64,000 nucleotides of DNA from Chloranthus sessilifolius (Eukaryota; Streptophyta; Magnoliopsida; Chloranthales; Chloranthaceae): contig CM037587.1 of assembly GCA_021018995.1 (NCBI GenBank), forward strand, positions 87,417,251-87,481,250, read 5' to 3'. The notes under the pieces are model-generated. The model searched no databases. It was not told where the DNA came from and saw only the letters and a list, made by a program, of their open reading frames with translations. This document shows positions 1 through 10,799 of this stretch, piece after piece (within the stretch, counting starts at the first letter, position 1; each line of letters starts with the position of its first letter). Both the position numbers and the translations under genes were made by a program.

Positions 1-1114
1 TAATGGTGCCAAAGCTTCTGATGAAGCGACGATAGAAAGTAGCCAAACCATGGAAGCTGCGGACATCGTGTATGTTCTTAGGTTCGGGCTACTCCACCAT
101 GGCTTTAATCTTTTCGGGGTCTGCGATGATTCCATCGGCTGAGATAATGAATCTCAGGAAGACAACGGAGTGTTGTATGAAGGTGCACTTCTTGAGATTT
201 GCAAACGACTCCTCGCCCTTGAGGGTCTCACAAATCAACCTAAGGTGGTTCAAGTGTTGATCATTGTCATGACTATAGATCAAAATGTTATCGAAATAAA
301 CAGCAAGGAATTTGCCTAGAAACGACCTCAACAATTGGGTTATAAGTCGCATGAAAGTATTCGGGGCGTTAGAAAGCCCAAATGGCATGACCATCCACTC
401 AAAAAGACCATCCTTAGTATTAAAGGCGGTTTTCCACTCATCACCGGGGCGGATGCGGATTTGATGGTAGTCACTCTTAAGGTCTATCTTTAAAAAGATA
501 GTGGCACCAACCATCATATCGAGCATGTCATCGAGCCTTGGTATGAGAAACCGATATTTAACCGTAATCTTATTGATTGCACGGCTATCCGCACACATGC
601 GCCACGTACCATCTTTCTTAGGAGTGAGTAGAGCAGGTACGACACACGGGCTCATGCTCTCTTGGATGAACCCCTTCTGAAGGAGCTCATTGACTTGTCG
701 AGTCAACTCGGTGTGCTCAACTGGATTCAACCTATAGTGGGGCAGGTTCGGTAAGGTAGATCCGGGAACCAAGTCTATTGCGTGTTGGATATCACGCAAA
801 GGAGGGAGTTCGTTTGGTAATTCTTCAGGGAAGACATCCGTAAACTCTTTTAAAATCGGCTCAACCTCCTTGGGACACTCGCTCATGGACTCGGGAGCAC
901 TCTCTACAGTGAGAACTACGTACACCACACTCTCATCTAACGATGCTTTCTCGAATTCAGAAGGGCTCACAATATTAATGGCTTTAGAAGACTCACCATT
1001 CTTTTCGATTTTATTGGTCGATGGTGTTTTGGGAGGCAAAGGGTGTAGAGTAATCTTCTTGCCCTTATGCATGAACGTACATATGTTTGATCGATAAAAA
1101 AGAGTCACGTCCAT
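1..1114 (-). pseudogene. gypsy reverse transcriptase, decayed
   Basis: The minus-strand frame 1114-89 holds a gypsy reverse transcriptase: a linker with the [15 protein letters not shown] motif, the CRAD-like region [17 protein letters not shown], the [10 protein letters not shown] motif, and the [13 protein letters not shown] motif. The catalytic box reads YFDN instead of the usual YFDD, so the second aspartate of the metal-binding pair is lost. Below base 89 the homology continues to the window edge (PEPKNIHDVRSFHGLATFYR) but is separated by a TAG where the family has Trp. Upstream lie the protease and gag pieces of the same element. This is a dead copy; the assignment to Ty3/gypsy RT is firm. 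Confidence 0.9.
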
Positions 1115-1174
1115 GTCATAGAGTCACGACCTTCTCAAAATGATATGACCCACATCCATCGGCACCACATCACA

Positions 1175-1459
1175 TTATAAGGTGCTCGAATAAGAACCTA
1201 ATTGAATCGGGACAAGACGCATTTTCGACACGGGAATAGATGAAGAGTCGACCCATGCGACTTTATAAGGCCTCGGGTGGGCTTCGGGTGTAAGCCCTAA
1301 GCAGCGTATGGCATGTGTTGACACTACATTGGTGCAACTATCGCTGTCCATGATGACCCTACAATTCTTCTCACCAAATCTGGCAAAGGTGTGGAAGATG
1401 TTCTCCCTTCGCCAGTCATCCTTCTCATCCCGTTGAGGTTGTGCAAGAGCACACCTCAC
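1175..1459 (-). pseudogene. gypsy aspartic protease region, decayed
   Basis: The frame reads VIMDSDSCTNVVSTHAIRCL followed by HPRPYKVAWVDSSS. This is the retropepsin-like segment found between gag and RT in gypsy elements, where the usual active-site box is I-D-S/G-G-S-C-T-N. Here the glycine is replaced by aspartate (DSDSC). It lies between the zinc knuckle (1589-1831) and RT (1-1114) on the same strand, as expected. The reading frame is not continuous with either neighbour. Confidence 0.75.
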
Positions 1460-1588
1460 AACTAAAGCATGATCAACAACATCACCCTCTTCATCACTGG
1501 GTGTGCTAACCGGTTCAAATTCTTCTTCTTCAACTACTATCTCATCATCATCCTCCTCTCCCTCAATGAAGAGAGTCCTTTGGGGTTC

Positions 1589-1831
1589 TTATGTAGGGCA
1601 TTGGGCGGCAAAGTGCCCCATCCCATGACATTTATAGCACTTTACTTGAGAATTAACCCTTGAGGATTCTTCGACTACACCTTTTCCCCTTTCAAACCTT
1701 GAATTGGTAGGGGCGGGTTGTGCAGGTTTGGGAGGAGGATTAAATTGTCCCTCTTCGAATCGTTGACCACTATATTGTGACTCGGTCCTCTTCACCACCG
1801 TAGTTTTTAAATATCGTTCAAGATCTTGCAC
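1589..1831 (-). pseudogene. gypsy gag C-terminal zinc-knuckle region
   Basis: This 80-codon minus-strand frame contains one CCHC knuckle, CYKCHGMGHFAAQCP (C-x2-C-x4-H-x4-C), preceded by a proline-rich, basic stretch. Such knuckles bind genomic RNA in gag. It follows the gag core at 2039-2440 after a frame break, and precedes the protease piece. Confidence 0.85.
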
Positions 1832-2038
1832 AACGGCATATCATCTTTCAAGAGTTTCTATGGGGTGAGAAATCAACTCTTTTTGCAAATCAAGTCGCAA
1901 TTTGGTGTGGAATCTAGAGATAGTGATTTTAGGGTCTTCCGATACTTTGGCCCTCATCATGAATTCTTCGAACTTGGCAATGTAATCGGTAATGGGCATA
2001 CCACCTTGGCGTAAATTTTGCCACTGGTCGAGGAGGCG

Positions 2039-2440
2039 TTAGTGGTATGATAAAGGAACATACTTCTCAGTAAGTTGTTCCTTCATGTCATCCCAACGGG
2101 TAATGGGAGGACAGCTCGCATTCACCCTGATGCGCTCGACATTGAGCCATAAAAGCCGAGCTTGACCAACCAATTTCATTTTAGCGAGCCTGATGCAACG
2201 GTCGTCATTCATGGCATACCAATCAAAGTGTTGGTCAATGTCGGAAAGCCAATAGAGGAAGACGGTAGGGTCCACTCTTCCATCGAAAGTCAGAATTTCA
2301 ACTCTGACATTCTTGAGGAGTTGAATTTCGGGGTCATAGTCATCTCTACGATGATCCCTACGGTTCCGGTTATCTTGACGACTATTATGTTCAAAGTGAG
2401 AACCTTCACGCTCTTGGCGTTGATTTTCAAGTCCACCCAT
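2039..2440 (-). pseudogene. gypsy gag core region
   Basis: The minus-strand frame has the retrotransposon gag core: FDGRVDPTVFLYWLSDID, then CIRLAKMKLVGQARLLWLNV and WDDMKEQLTEKYVPLSYH. These match the usual gag signature of tryptophan-rich, helix-forming blocks. The N-terminal part is basic and arginine-rich. The frame ends at 2039 by frameshift; the homology resumes towards the zinc knuckle. It is decayed but recognisable. Confidence 0.85.
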
Positions 2441-2705
2441 CGCTTCCAGTTGGTTGATTCGATCACGTAATCTATCATTACCAACTCCTAGGGATGTTTG
2501 GCCTGCTCTATGGTATTTAGACGTGCATTAATCGCACCCAGTTCTTCTCGCATAGCTTTAAGAGTATCAGGAACCTCATCTGAAGCCATGATGATCACAA
2601 AGTCCTATTAGGGTTCTAATATGGAATGCAATATGGACTCACAAAAGAAAACAATGCAATAAAATAAATATGACAAGCAAAGATGCCCTAACCTAGAAAA
2701 CCTAG

Positions 2706-2717
2706 GCTCTGATACCA
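2706..2717 (-). other. primer-binding site, initiator-tRNA-Met type
   Basis: Read on the minus strand the site is TGGTATCAGAGC, the standard plant tRNA-Met primer site. It begins four bases inside the LTR edge at 2722. Confidence 0.9.
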
Positions 2718-3342
2718 TAACTGACGCGGGACAACGACCCTAGAATGCGTGAATATGATTTTAATGTGGATTTTGCCGAAATTAAATAAATTAATTCAAG
2801 TTTAATTGCAAAATTATCTTTAATACCTTAGGTGGTTTGGAGAATTGTGATGGGTAGATCAGACGAGATCCGGATAGGGTCTAGGCCGATGCGCAAGTAC
2901 TTTTAGAGTTGAGGCGAGATCGGCCTAGAGATAGAACTATGGTTTTTCCAGGCTTAGGCGCTCGTCTTCAGTCCATTGTAGATTCACGATTTCCAATAGG
3001 GTTGTGAAAGAGATTTACGGTTTGTAATAGGCTTAAGGTTTCAGATTGGTTTGTGGTTTGGAAAGGGGTGTTGGCTTTGTTTGATTTAGGCTTTCAAAAG
3101 ATTGAAGGTTTTGGGATCGCAAGGAAACAATTAGTCTAAGGTTTAGCAAAGCAAACATAGATTGAGAGATAGCAAATATAATTGATCATGCAAATTGAAG
3201 ACAAAGACAAATAAGAAGATATATGGGAATCACTCCCTTGGTCTCACACCAAACCTATCACGGGGAAGAAGACTCTCTCTTCATAAAGCAAAAACTCTCA
3301 TTCAATAATCAATCAACTAATTATATTGTTTAGCTTAAGGAC

Positions 3343-3350
3343 CTTATATA
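3343..3350 (-). promoter_or_regulatory. LTR TATA box
   Basis: TATATAAG on the minus strand inside the LTR, about 117 bp downstream of the last dyad of the array at 3467-3735. Confidence 0.6.
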
Positions 3351-3466
3351 GGAGGTATTACAATAAAAGAAAACCCTAAAACACGTACTAAGTAAAAGAC
3401 AAATAAGCCCCTAAAATTAAAGTTCGAAATTAGAAGTTTAAAACAACTAAAACAACTCTGCGCGAT

Positions 3467-3735
3467 TTCGATCGATCGAAATTGAAATTCGATCGATCGA
3501 AATTTATTTCGATCAATCGAAAGTGAAACTCGATCGATCGAAAAACATATATCAAAATATCGCCGCAGAAATTTGATTGATCGAATTTGAAACTCGATCA
3601 ATCGAATGGAAATTCGATCGATCGGATTATATACTCCAGAACTATATAATTTCCCTAAGAAGTTTGATCGATCGAAATTAGCCTTCGATCGATCAAGTAT
3701 TTCGATCAATCGAATATATATTTCGATCGATCGAA
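3467..3735. repeat. dyad array TTCGATCRATCGAA in LTR U3
   Basis: About eleven copies or close variants of the 14-bp palindrome TTCGATCGATCGAA. They start near 3467, 3489, 3508, 3530, 3572, 3593, 3613, 3663, 3683, 3700 and 3722. Neighbouring copies are mostly 17-22 bp apart. The array lies upstream of the TATA box in the element's sense. Confidence 0.9.
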
Positions 3736-3867
3736 ATTTGCAGTCTCTTCCAATTCTCCAAATTTTTTCTCCTTTTTGCCTAATTCTGATGTCCATTCTG
3801 CTTTTTCTTCCGTCGGTAGAAACGATGTGGTCCAAATCTAACGTCCATGTATGTGGCGTCCCCGTCA

Positions 3868-4789
3868 CAAATACACGAGGAGGTACATGGAAAAGGTTAG
3901 AGTTGAGACGGAACAACTGATAAGGAGATTGATCATAGACAACCAAAGGTGCATGCGATTGATTAAAAACCCAACGGTAGGTAAATTGGCCACTGAACGA
4001 CTTTCCCAACTCAATACTCTTCCCATAGCGATATGGCTAGCATTGCATTCCATTTCAAACACTACAAATATTCTGGGGTGCTAAAGTGGGTGCTTTTGTC
4101 ATTTTTTGCTTCGAAAACTTGAAACGGTCCTCGACATGCAGTGTCCACTGACATTAGCCTGCCTTCATGCAATTGGTCACTAAAAAAAAGAAAGTATCTA
4201 AGGCCATGGACGCTTCTCACCTTTGATATATTATGAGGTACTGTTCATTTTACAATTTCTTGGACCTTTTTTGGGTTCATTATAACAATTTCAAAAGAGG
4301 TTATATTCTCTGAAAGACCACACTATCAGTCAAGAATAAAACTTTTTGTTGTTGAAGTACAATTATTCACTTGACATAGATGGTCAAAATACTAAAGACT
4401 AAATGTTATCAAAATAAACACTTTTATATTTTCCAATAAATTGTCTTAGTATTTAGTTCATAACCTGCATAAAGCGTTTGGAAATGGCATAACCAATCAC
4501 TTGTAGTCGTTTTTTCCAGCCATGGGATGAGTGGAATCTAATGCATAAATCAGTGAATAAAAATAAGTCTTCCACGCATCTCCCTGCCTGATTTGCATTT
4601 GGTGGTATCTGCTACATTAATCAATTTTAGAGACGATAGTAGCACTGTGCAATATGTCGAGCAAGTCTGGCATGAAATGGGAAAATGATACTAGATTGTG
4701 ATTCGATTGGTGGCCTTGCTATCGAAGCACATACATCAAGATCTATCTATCTTCAATGTCAATACTTCTGTATGACATACGGGAGCAGA
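3868..4789. other. no recognisable feature
   Basis: AT-rich flank between the LTR and the older gypsy remnant. No coding signature, terminal repeats or RNA gene seen. Confidence 0.5.
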
Positions 4790-5762
4790 TTTTCTCAAAT
4801 CAAACCCTTTTGCAGCAGCTCAGGGACTTGATTCTGTAATTCTTTGTGCTTTTCGAGCTCATGCGAGAGTTGAGCAGGTTTGTAATTCTGAACCGAGTAC
4901 AAACTTGACATGGTGCTGAATATCTTGCATGGGAAGAAGGCCGTCAGGGACCTCATCAGGCACAGCATAATTGAATTCTTCTAACAAGGACTATACGCGT
5001 TGGGATACTATGCTTCACAATTCATTTACTCTTGCCACTAGTGCAAATACAACCCTAGAAGATGCACTATGCTTCAAACTCGCACAAATGTAGCAAGCAT
5101 TCCATTTTATTCTTTGGATGTTTGGTGACGGTAGTGTCTTGGCATGGGACCAAATTCGCTTTGCAGTCATCTTTGATGAAGATATAATTGTTGGGGTACT
5201 GTGGTGTAGGATATCCCTATCATACTGCCATGGACAACCAAGTAGGTGGCATGCATCCATCAGTAGACCAGGTTCGCTAGATATTAGCGAACCACCAGCC
5301 GTCGACTTGAAGTTAAACTGAGCAAACTAGTGACCTAGTACATACTGCAACATGTCTAAAATATGTTAAATGTAGCAATCAATGTCCATCAACTACTTTA
5401 GGAGATGTGAACATCTCCTTTTGCAAGACCAGTGCTTCGCTAGTTTCATCTGCTTCAAGCCGGTCACTATTGTCTTCATTCCGAAGGAATCATATATGAG
5501 ATCTTCCTCATCAACTTAGTGCTCTTCTTCTCCCTCAATCATAGTATTCAAGTGCACTTCATTTCATCGCTGCGGACACTTTACGCTTGGTGTCCCAGTG
5601 CCCAACACTGGAAGCCTACTGTCTCTTGATTGACTCCACCTTGAGCCTTATTGTTGCCTATCCCAACAGTCCTTGGGCCTGTATGTCAACTACTGGGATT
5701 CACTCTAGTGCCTTGCATAGACATCCCGACACGGATTGTGTTTGCTAGAGTATTTTTCCTCA

Positions 5763-6158
5763 GGGCTTGTTTGGTAACAGGGAAAATGTCTCATTTGTCG
5801 TGAAAATGAACTGAAAATTTGTTTTCCATCAGTTTTTGTTGTTTGGCAACCGCTGTGGGTCCCACACAGAAAATGAAAATTTCCCCATTTGTATAAAATC
5901 TGTTTTCAATGAATTTTTTTATTGAAAATCAATTTTCTGGATTCACTAAAAATATGCTTTGGTACCAAAGTTTGATTTTTTAAACTATATTGAATAAGGA
6001 TAAATTTATTTTACCCGATTATATTTCCAAACAACATTTAAACATTTAGAGATTTTACGAAGTCCTACAAATGTGTTTTTCCCTACAAATGAAAACTAAT
6101 GAAAATGTGCTTTTTTCTCTACAAATGCATTTTTCCCACCAAATTGCCAAACAAGGCC
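5763..6158. mobile_element. MITE with TCA target-site duplication
   Basis: Terminal inverted repeats GGGCTTGTTTGG at 5763 and CCAAACAAGGCC ending at 6158. Both ends are flanked by TCA (5760-5762 and 6159-6161), a 3-bp duplication. The interior is AT-rich with partial self-complementarity and no coding capacity. It sits within the degraded gypsy remnant. Confidence 0.8.
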
Positions 6159-7160
6159 TCAACGACGTGGAATTAGATATCTGTGCTCAACTCTTAGAAA
6201 TTGTCTTCTCTGATTTAAAGGCTCACTCGTAGATATCCTCTACACTCCAGATGTGTTTAGTCTCTCCCATATATTCTAGTTTAAGCCATTCAAATACTGG
6301 TCTGAGTAGCATAAGATTCTTATAATTTTGCCCTTACTAATTTGTGGAACTCAATTTTAAGTAATAACATCCATGTCACACTGCCTTAAATTATGATAAC
6401 GGTGAGAAAGTTCTGCGGCTAGGATGTTGGCATGAATCGATTCCTCAAACATTTTCTTCATCTTCACTGCAAAAGTTATATTGGCCTTCCGTTTCAACTT
6501 TTCTGTGTACGTGAAGATTGGAGATCAAACCATCTCCAAAAGGCATAACCAATAAAACAAGAAGCCGCCAGTTTTACCTTCCATGAGTTGGGTGCCTCAA
6601 ATAAACAAAAAATCATATCTACTTTTCAAATCAATCAAGAAAATGTCAAGATCCAACCTTCCATAAGACTCGATGATTTTGAGCCGTTTTAGATTGGCAT
6701 TGTGGTCTTTGCAGTCACATTTGAAATCACTTTCAGAATCATTTCCACCATAAAAATTACCCCCACCCTCTGATTTCTATGCTACATCCACACTCTCGAC
6801 CGTATAGATATCACTTCCCCGATAGTTACATAAATTTAGTCACTACCACAGTCTGAATCACCATACTTGAACTCTCTTGGCATTCTCGATCGCCAGTCTG
6901 ACAACTCCTAAATGAACTAGGATTACCTCCTGATGAAACATCTATCACCTCCATGGTCAATCCGATCTCGGTATTCATCACCAGCTTGCCTCTCGAGAAG
7001 CTGTAGAAGTTATGGCAAAATCCCAGCTACGTGTTCCAGTTAACCATTGATGTTTCCCACGGTTTCTTCTACTCTCTTCAATCTCTGAACAAGTTTTGTA
7101 TTGTTATTCATCCGTCTCTACAACATCGTCTCAACTCAAATAAGTTCCAAGCTGTGACTT

Positions 7161-7172
7161 GCTTTGATACCA
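7161..7172 (-). other. degenerate tRNA-Met primer-binding site; LTR follows from about 7176
   Basis: Minus-strand TGGTATCAAAGC differs by one base from the standard site. On the plus strand a TGATGTAAACC start at about 7176 would be the LTR edge of the degraded gypsy. The far LTR edge is not certain; it may lie near 7470-7790. Confidence 0.5.
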
Positions 7173-7832
7173 AGATGATGTAAACCAACAACAAAACACG
7201 ACAATAACAACAGAATAAAGGACAAAAAAAGAAGGATAATCGACACAAGAACAATTGAGGGAAATCAGTTCTCTCTTAAGAACTATTTTTCATTCAACTT
7301 TAGCAAAGAAACATGACATAATAATAGATTTCTACAGATCTGTTGGTACTATCCGTACTAATAATAGATCTTCAACCGTACTACCTTTATATTTGCAAGC
7401 AAAACGGAGGTCATCATCGTGTCAACCTGGGCATTTGGCTCACCCCACTGACAGTGCCCTTATGATGTAGAAAATTAGAAATCGTTTATAATGCCTTGGT
7501 TAAACTTTGGTTTGGTTTAGCATTGATTGACACTGGTTTTCACCCCAATATAATATGCCATACGAAGCTCATAAAGATCTGAGGGTGCATTAAGATGTTG
7601 CATTGCATTATCTTACAAATACTGTGTAAGATGCAATTTCCTATGTTGCTCTGTTGGTTCATTCCATTTCGCACTCCACAAACTATTGAATGCCTGAAGC
7701 TCAATATGTTTACCAGTAAATCTCAATCTATCAAGAATTGTTGTCTCCATGACCAACTTCCCTGCATCAGCCAATAACGTTGTGGTAATTGTATGTGATC
7801 AGAATTTATTTCGCGACTCCGTTTTATAAAGC

Positions 7833-7887
7833 TGGGATTGAACCTGCGACTTCCAGGTTGCAATATTGACAATGATCCCTTGAGCTA
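7833..7887 (-). repeat. tRNA-derived SINE head
   Basis: On the minus strand an A-box-like TAGCTCAAGGG (7877-7887) is followed, about 35 bases on, by a B-box GGTTCAATCCC (7833-7843). That spacing is right for an internal RNA polymerase III promoter. No tRNA cloverleaf or anticodon arm is evident, so this is the head of a SINE rather than a tRNA gene. Its ends are not defined. Confidence 0.5.
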
Positions 7888-8109
7888 CAGGCCTAGTTGC
7901 CTCCTTTTTATAGAATTGCGGGTGCTGCTGCTCCTCTTGAAAACCATCTACTAAATAAGATTTAACTAGTTACAAATAAATTTTATTTTATTTCTATAAA
8001 TCAATAGAGTAAGACTTGTTAGTCATTGATATTCTAGGGACATTGTCTCTATGTTCATTTTATTGCTGGGTGAAATTAATTAATTATTTATGATCAAGGT
8101 TCGAAAGCT

Positions 8110-8285
8110 CAGTTATCATACTGGTATTGGTTTGAGCCGAGATTGATACACATCCGGTTCAAAATCTCAGTAATCATACTGGTGTTGGTTTTAGCCGAGA
8201 CTGAAACATATCCAGTTCAAAATCTTAGTTATCATACTGGTATTGGCTGAGCCGACACCGATACATAACGTCTTGGTATCGCCAA
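8110..8285. repeat. three-copy tandem repeat, 58-bp period
   Basis: The motif AGTNATCATACTGG recurs at about 8111, 8169 and 8227 with similar surrounding sequence (GGTTTGAGCCGAGA). Copies are imperfect. Confidence 0.75.
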
Positions 8286-8369
8286 TACAAAGTTTATATC
8301 AGAGTTTCAATTGGAAAATAAAGCCTATATTCCTCTGATACAAACCAATCGTTGGGCTCCAATACCGAG

Positions 8370-8555
8370 CATGGGTTAAAATGCCGGAAAACCGGTACGT
8401 ATCGTCCGGTCAAAAAACCGGCACGTACCGGGCGATACATTGAATGTATCGTCCGGTATTACACATATAAAAGGGCGATACTGTACTTTTAATGTACCGT
8501 ATCGTCCACCTCCGATACCGATACGTATCGGTATCGGACGATATTTTGATCCATG
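8370..8555. mobile_element. hAT-type MITE (CATGG family), copy 1
   Basis: Ends CATGGGTTAAAAT and ATTTTGATCCATG are inverted repeats. An 8-bp duplication ATACCGAG flanks it (8362-8369 and 8556-8563), as made by hAT transposases. The interior is rich in CGATACGTATCG-like dyads. Confidence 0.85.
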
Positions 8556-9165
8556 ATACCGAGACGTATTGGGCGACACACCTCGATATCACCCGATATT
8601 TTAAGACATCGTAGACTATTTTCTTCAGGTAGAAATCATTAGAGAATTGTGTGTATTCAGTTTGAAGTTGCTGATAAGTAATGGTATGTCATGGTTCTAC
8701 CATATGTAGACCAGTTTTCTATATCATCATCGTCACCTTGTCCCATCTATTTTGGCCTTTTGGGTCAGCTTTGGAAGTCCTATTCTCCCATATCATTATT
8801 GTAGTTAATAAGGTTGCTGGTTTTTGCACTTTGCTTCACGGAAATTTTTTTCGTTAACGACAAAATTTAAAGCTGTCTTTTGGAGCCTTTATGTTATTAC
8901 TAAACAACCCTAATCTTTTTTATAGGGTGTGGATGAGTTCTCTGTTGATGTCATATTAATTTAAACTTATTTGCAGAGTTATTTTGTGTCATTTAGCAAC
9001 AAATCAAAAGAGAATTCTTATATTTTTTTCTTACGTTTGGTACTGATGGTGGTGTAAATAGCTACATCTAAATATTTCCTTTTTGCGTCCAAAATATGGT
9101 TTTGACCATTACAAGTATCTTGGTTTGCATACTATTCAATTTTTTGAGTAAGTAGCTAATGGACC

Positions 9166-9170
<5 letters not shown>

Positions 9171-9214
<44 letters not shown>
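9171..9214. repeat. (AT)n microsatellite
   Basis: Uninterrupted AT dinucleotide run directly before the first recognised coding exon. Confidence 0.95.
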
Positions 9215-9219
<5 letters not shown>

Positions 9220-9221
9220 AG

Positions 9222-9416
9222 ACGACCCTCTTGTTGTGTCAATTTTGGACGGAAGTGCTCTTCGACTATTTATGGAGGATGAAGATGATTTTGCAATGTT
9301 GGCGGAGAATCTCTTCACTGATCTGGATACAAAGGATACAGGAAAGCTCAGTAAAAATGAGATACGTAATGCTCTTGTTCAGATGGGAGTTGAAATGGGC
9401 GTTCCTCCTTTTTCAG
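9222..9416 (+). CDS. EF-hand-like protein, first recognised exon
   Basis: The frame encodes about 64 residues including DGSALRLFMEDEDDFAMLAE, LFTDLDTKDTGKLSKNEI and ALVQMGVEMGVPPF. The loop DTKDTGKLSKNE has the EF-hand pattern at positions 1 (Asp), 6 (Gly), 8 (Leu) and 12 (Glu), but positions 3 and 5 are Lys and Thr, so calcium binding is doubtful. A 5' splice site (CAG/GTCAGC) ends the exon at 9416 with one base of a split codon. The left edge is set at a TTTAG acceptor at 9217-9221. No in-frame ATG lies in this exon: a GTG at 9236 stands where short homologs might start. So either an upstream exon is not recognised or the start codon is lost. The protein resembles uncharacterised plant EF-hand family proteins. 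Confidence 0.8.
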
Positions 9417-9503
9417 GTCAGCCTTACTGGCAACTTTACTTTCATTACTTTCACTATCATAAGTGAAACATTTTTTTCTCACATAGAGTTTGTTTGGAGA
9501 TTA

Positions 9504-9832
9504 GGTTGCGTTTGGCATAGCTCTTTGTCAGCTCCCTGCCAGAGCTGGATATACTTGCTTAAGCAGACCCCTCTTCTCCTTGCTAACTCCCTGCAAAGCA
9601 GGATTTACCTGCTCTAGCAGCTATCTCCCTGCCAGCAAATAAAATCTGCTCTGGCGAGGAGTGAGCTGAGAGCAGGGGAGAACTGCTGGAGCAGGTAATT
9701 CCTGCTATGCAGGGAGTTAGCAAGGAGAAGGGGGACCTGCTAAAGCAGGTAGTAGGGATTTAGCAAAGAAAAAGGGAACCTGCTAAGGCAGGTAAACTCT
9801 GCTCTGGCTGGGAGCTATGCCAAACACAGCCC
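9504..9832. mobile_element. snapback MITE, 329 bp
   Basis: Ends GGTTGCGTTTGGCATAGCTC and GAGCTATGCCAAACACAGCC pair with few mismatches, and the pairing extends inward (CTGCTCTGGC against GCCAGAGC). It is flanked by TTA and TAA, a possible 3-bp duplication with one change. No coding capacity. Confidence 0.8.
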
Positions 9833-10799
9833 TAATATCCACTAATGAACTTTTATACTGATTTATGGAATATTCTTTGAACTGTTGACCGTGGTCTTGT
9901 TTGCTCTTCATTATTTCAAAATTGAAGACTTACCGAGGGAAATTAAAGGATTTTTCAAGTAAGATTTCTTTTACCTGCTTCTAAGGAAATTGACAGCTTG
10001 TCTTTGATGGAGATATATGATAAGTATTATTGAGTTTTGATATGGGTTGTTCTTCTCTCTCTTTTTTTTTTTTTATCAGTTTGAAATGGGTAGAACCCAT
10101 ACACCTTTATTGGATTTCCACTTTCAAAATGTCAGAATAGTATGACTTGCTTTCTAAGCTAGATTGTCTTAATAGTGCTCATAGTGTGAATTTAGCATCT
10201 CTAGCCAACTCCATGAGTTTGAGGGAAGTCTTCATTGCTGGATGCCATTTCTTTAATCATTGCTTTTATCATAAAAAAATGAGACTCTTCTCTCAACTTT
10301 TTTTTTTCCTCCATACGTATCTGCAATTTACAAGTATAGATATAATAATTTTTCTTAAGAAAATACTAACTATAAAGAATTCAAGATATTGGTGGCTGTA
10401 TCAGCCAGCTCTCAACCCAATACATATTGGTATAAGCAATGTGGTGCTGATTTTATTTGAAAAAGTTTAAGAAAATAAAATTAAAATATTTACATAGATG
10501 ATATGCTTAGGTATGTATATTCTCGAGAAAAATATATTCTTAAGTACCTAAATACATACAGAGGTACTTCTCATACGTAGTCACTTTGATGAGGTTTAAT
10601 TAATGCTCAATAGTAAATAAGTGAGTAGTAAATATATTTAGTATTTTTTATTATGTTGTGTAAATAAATATTACACACTGATGTAAATGAAGCTACTATG
10701 AGTGATTGGACATGATGAATTGACACATCATTTATCATGCTATATGAATGTCACATTACGTTTGCAAGTCTATAATATGCAATGATATATAACTGCAAC

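Larger units (their letters stand above)
1..2721 (-). mobile_element. Ty3/gypsy retrotransposon, internal region (3' end outside window)
   Basis: On the minus strand, reading from 2721 down, are a tRNA-Met type primer site, gag, a CCHC zinc knuckle, a protease-like segment and reverse transcriptase, in gypsy order. The 5' LTR lies at 2722-3867. RNase H, integrase and the 3' LTR would lie before base 1. Several frame breaks separate the parts, so the copy is no longer able to make its polyprotein. The iMet-type primer site and gag style suggest a chromovirus-like lineage, but no chromodomain is in view, so that is inference. Confidence 0.9.
2722..3867 (-). repeat. 5' LTR of the minus-strand gypsy element
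   Basis: The plus strand starts TGACGCGGGAC at 2722, next to the primer site. The other end, read on the minus strand from 3867, is TGACGGGGACGCC, so the two ends form matching terminal inverted repeats. Length is 1146 bp. A minus-strand TATA box lies at 3343-3350 and a dense dyad array at 3467-3735 lies upstream of it. The element's second LTR is outside the window, so the target-site duplication cannot be checked. An open frame at 3344-4009 crosses the LTR edge and is not a gene. Confidence 0.85.
4790..7172 (-). pseudogene. strongly degraded gypsy gag-pol remnant
   Basis: Minus-strand translation in shifting frames gives gypsy pol fragments. Near 4800-4960 a segment like VPDGLLPMQDIQHHV...LGS resembles the protease-RT linker seen in the better preserved copy at 1-1114. 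Near 6490-6600 a piece like KVKLAAS...IGYAFWRWFDLQ resembles the gag core. Many stops and indels occur, and a MITE interrupts it at 5763-6158. A primer-site-like sequence at 7161-7172 marks its upstream end. This is an old copy unrelated by insertion to the element at 1-3867. Confidence 0.6.

Noticed and set aside
3344..4009. A 221-residue protein on the minus strand
   Set aside because: It translates the dyad array and crosses the LTR edge; repeated Ile-Asp-Arg-Ser words come from the palindromes.
7833..7887. A tRNA gene on the minus strand
   Set aside because: Only A-box and B-box likeness; no acceptor or anticodon arms could be paired.
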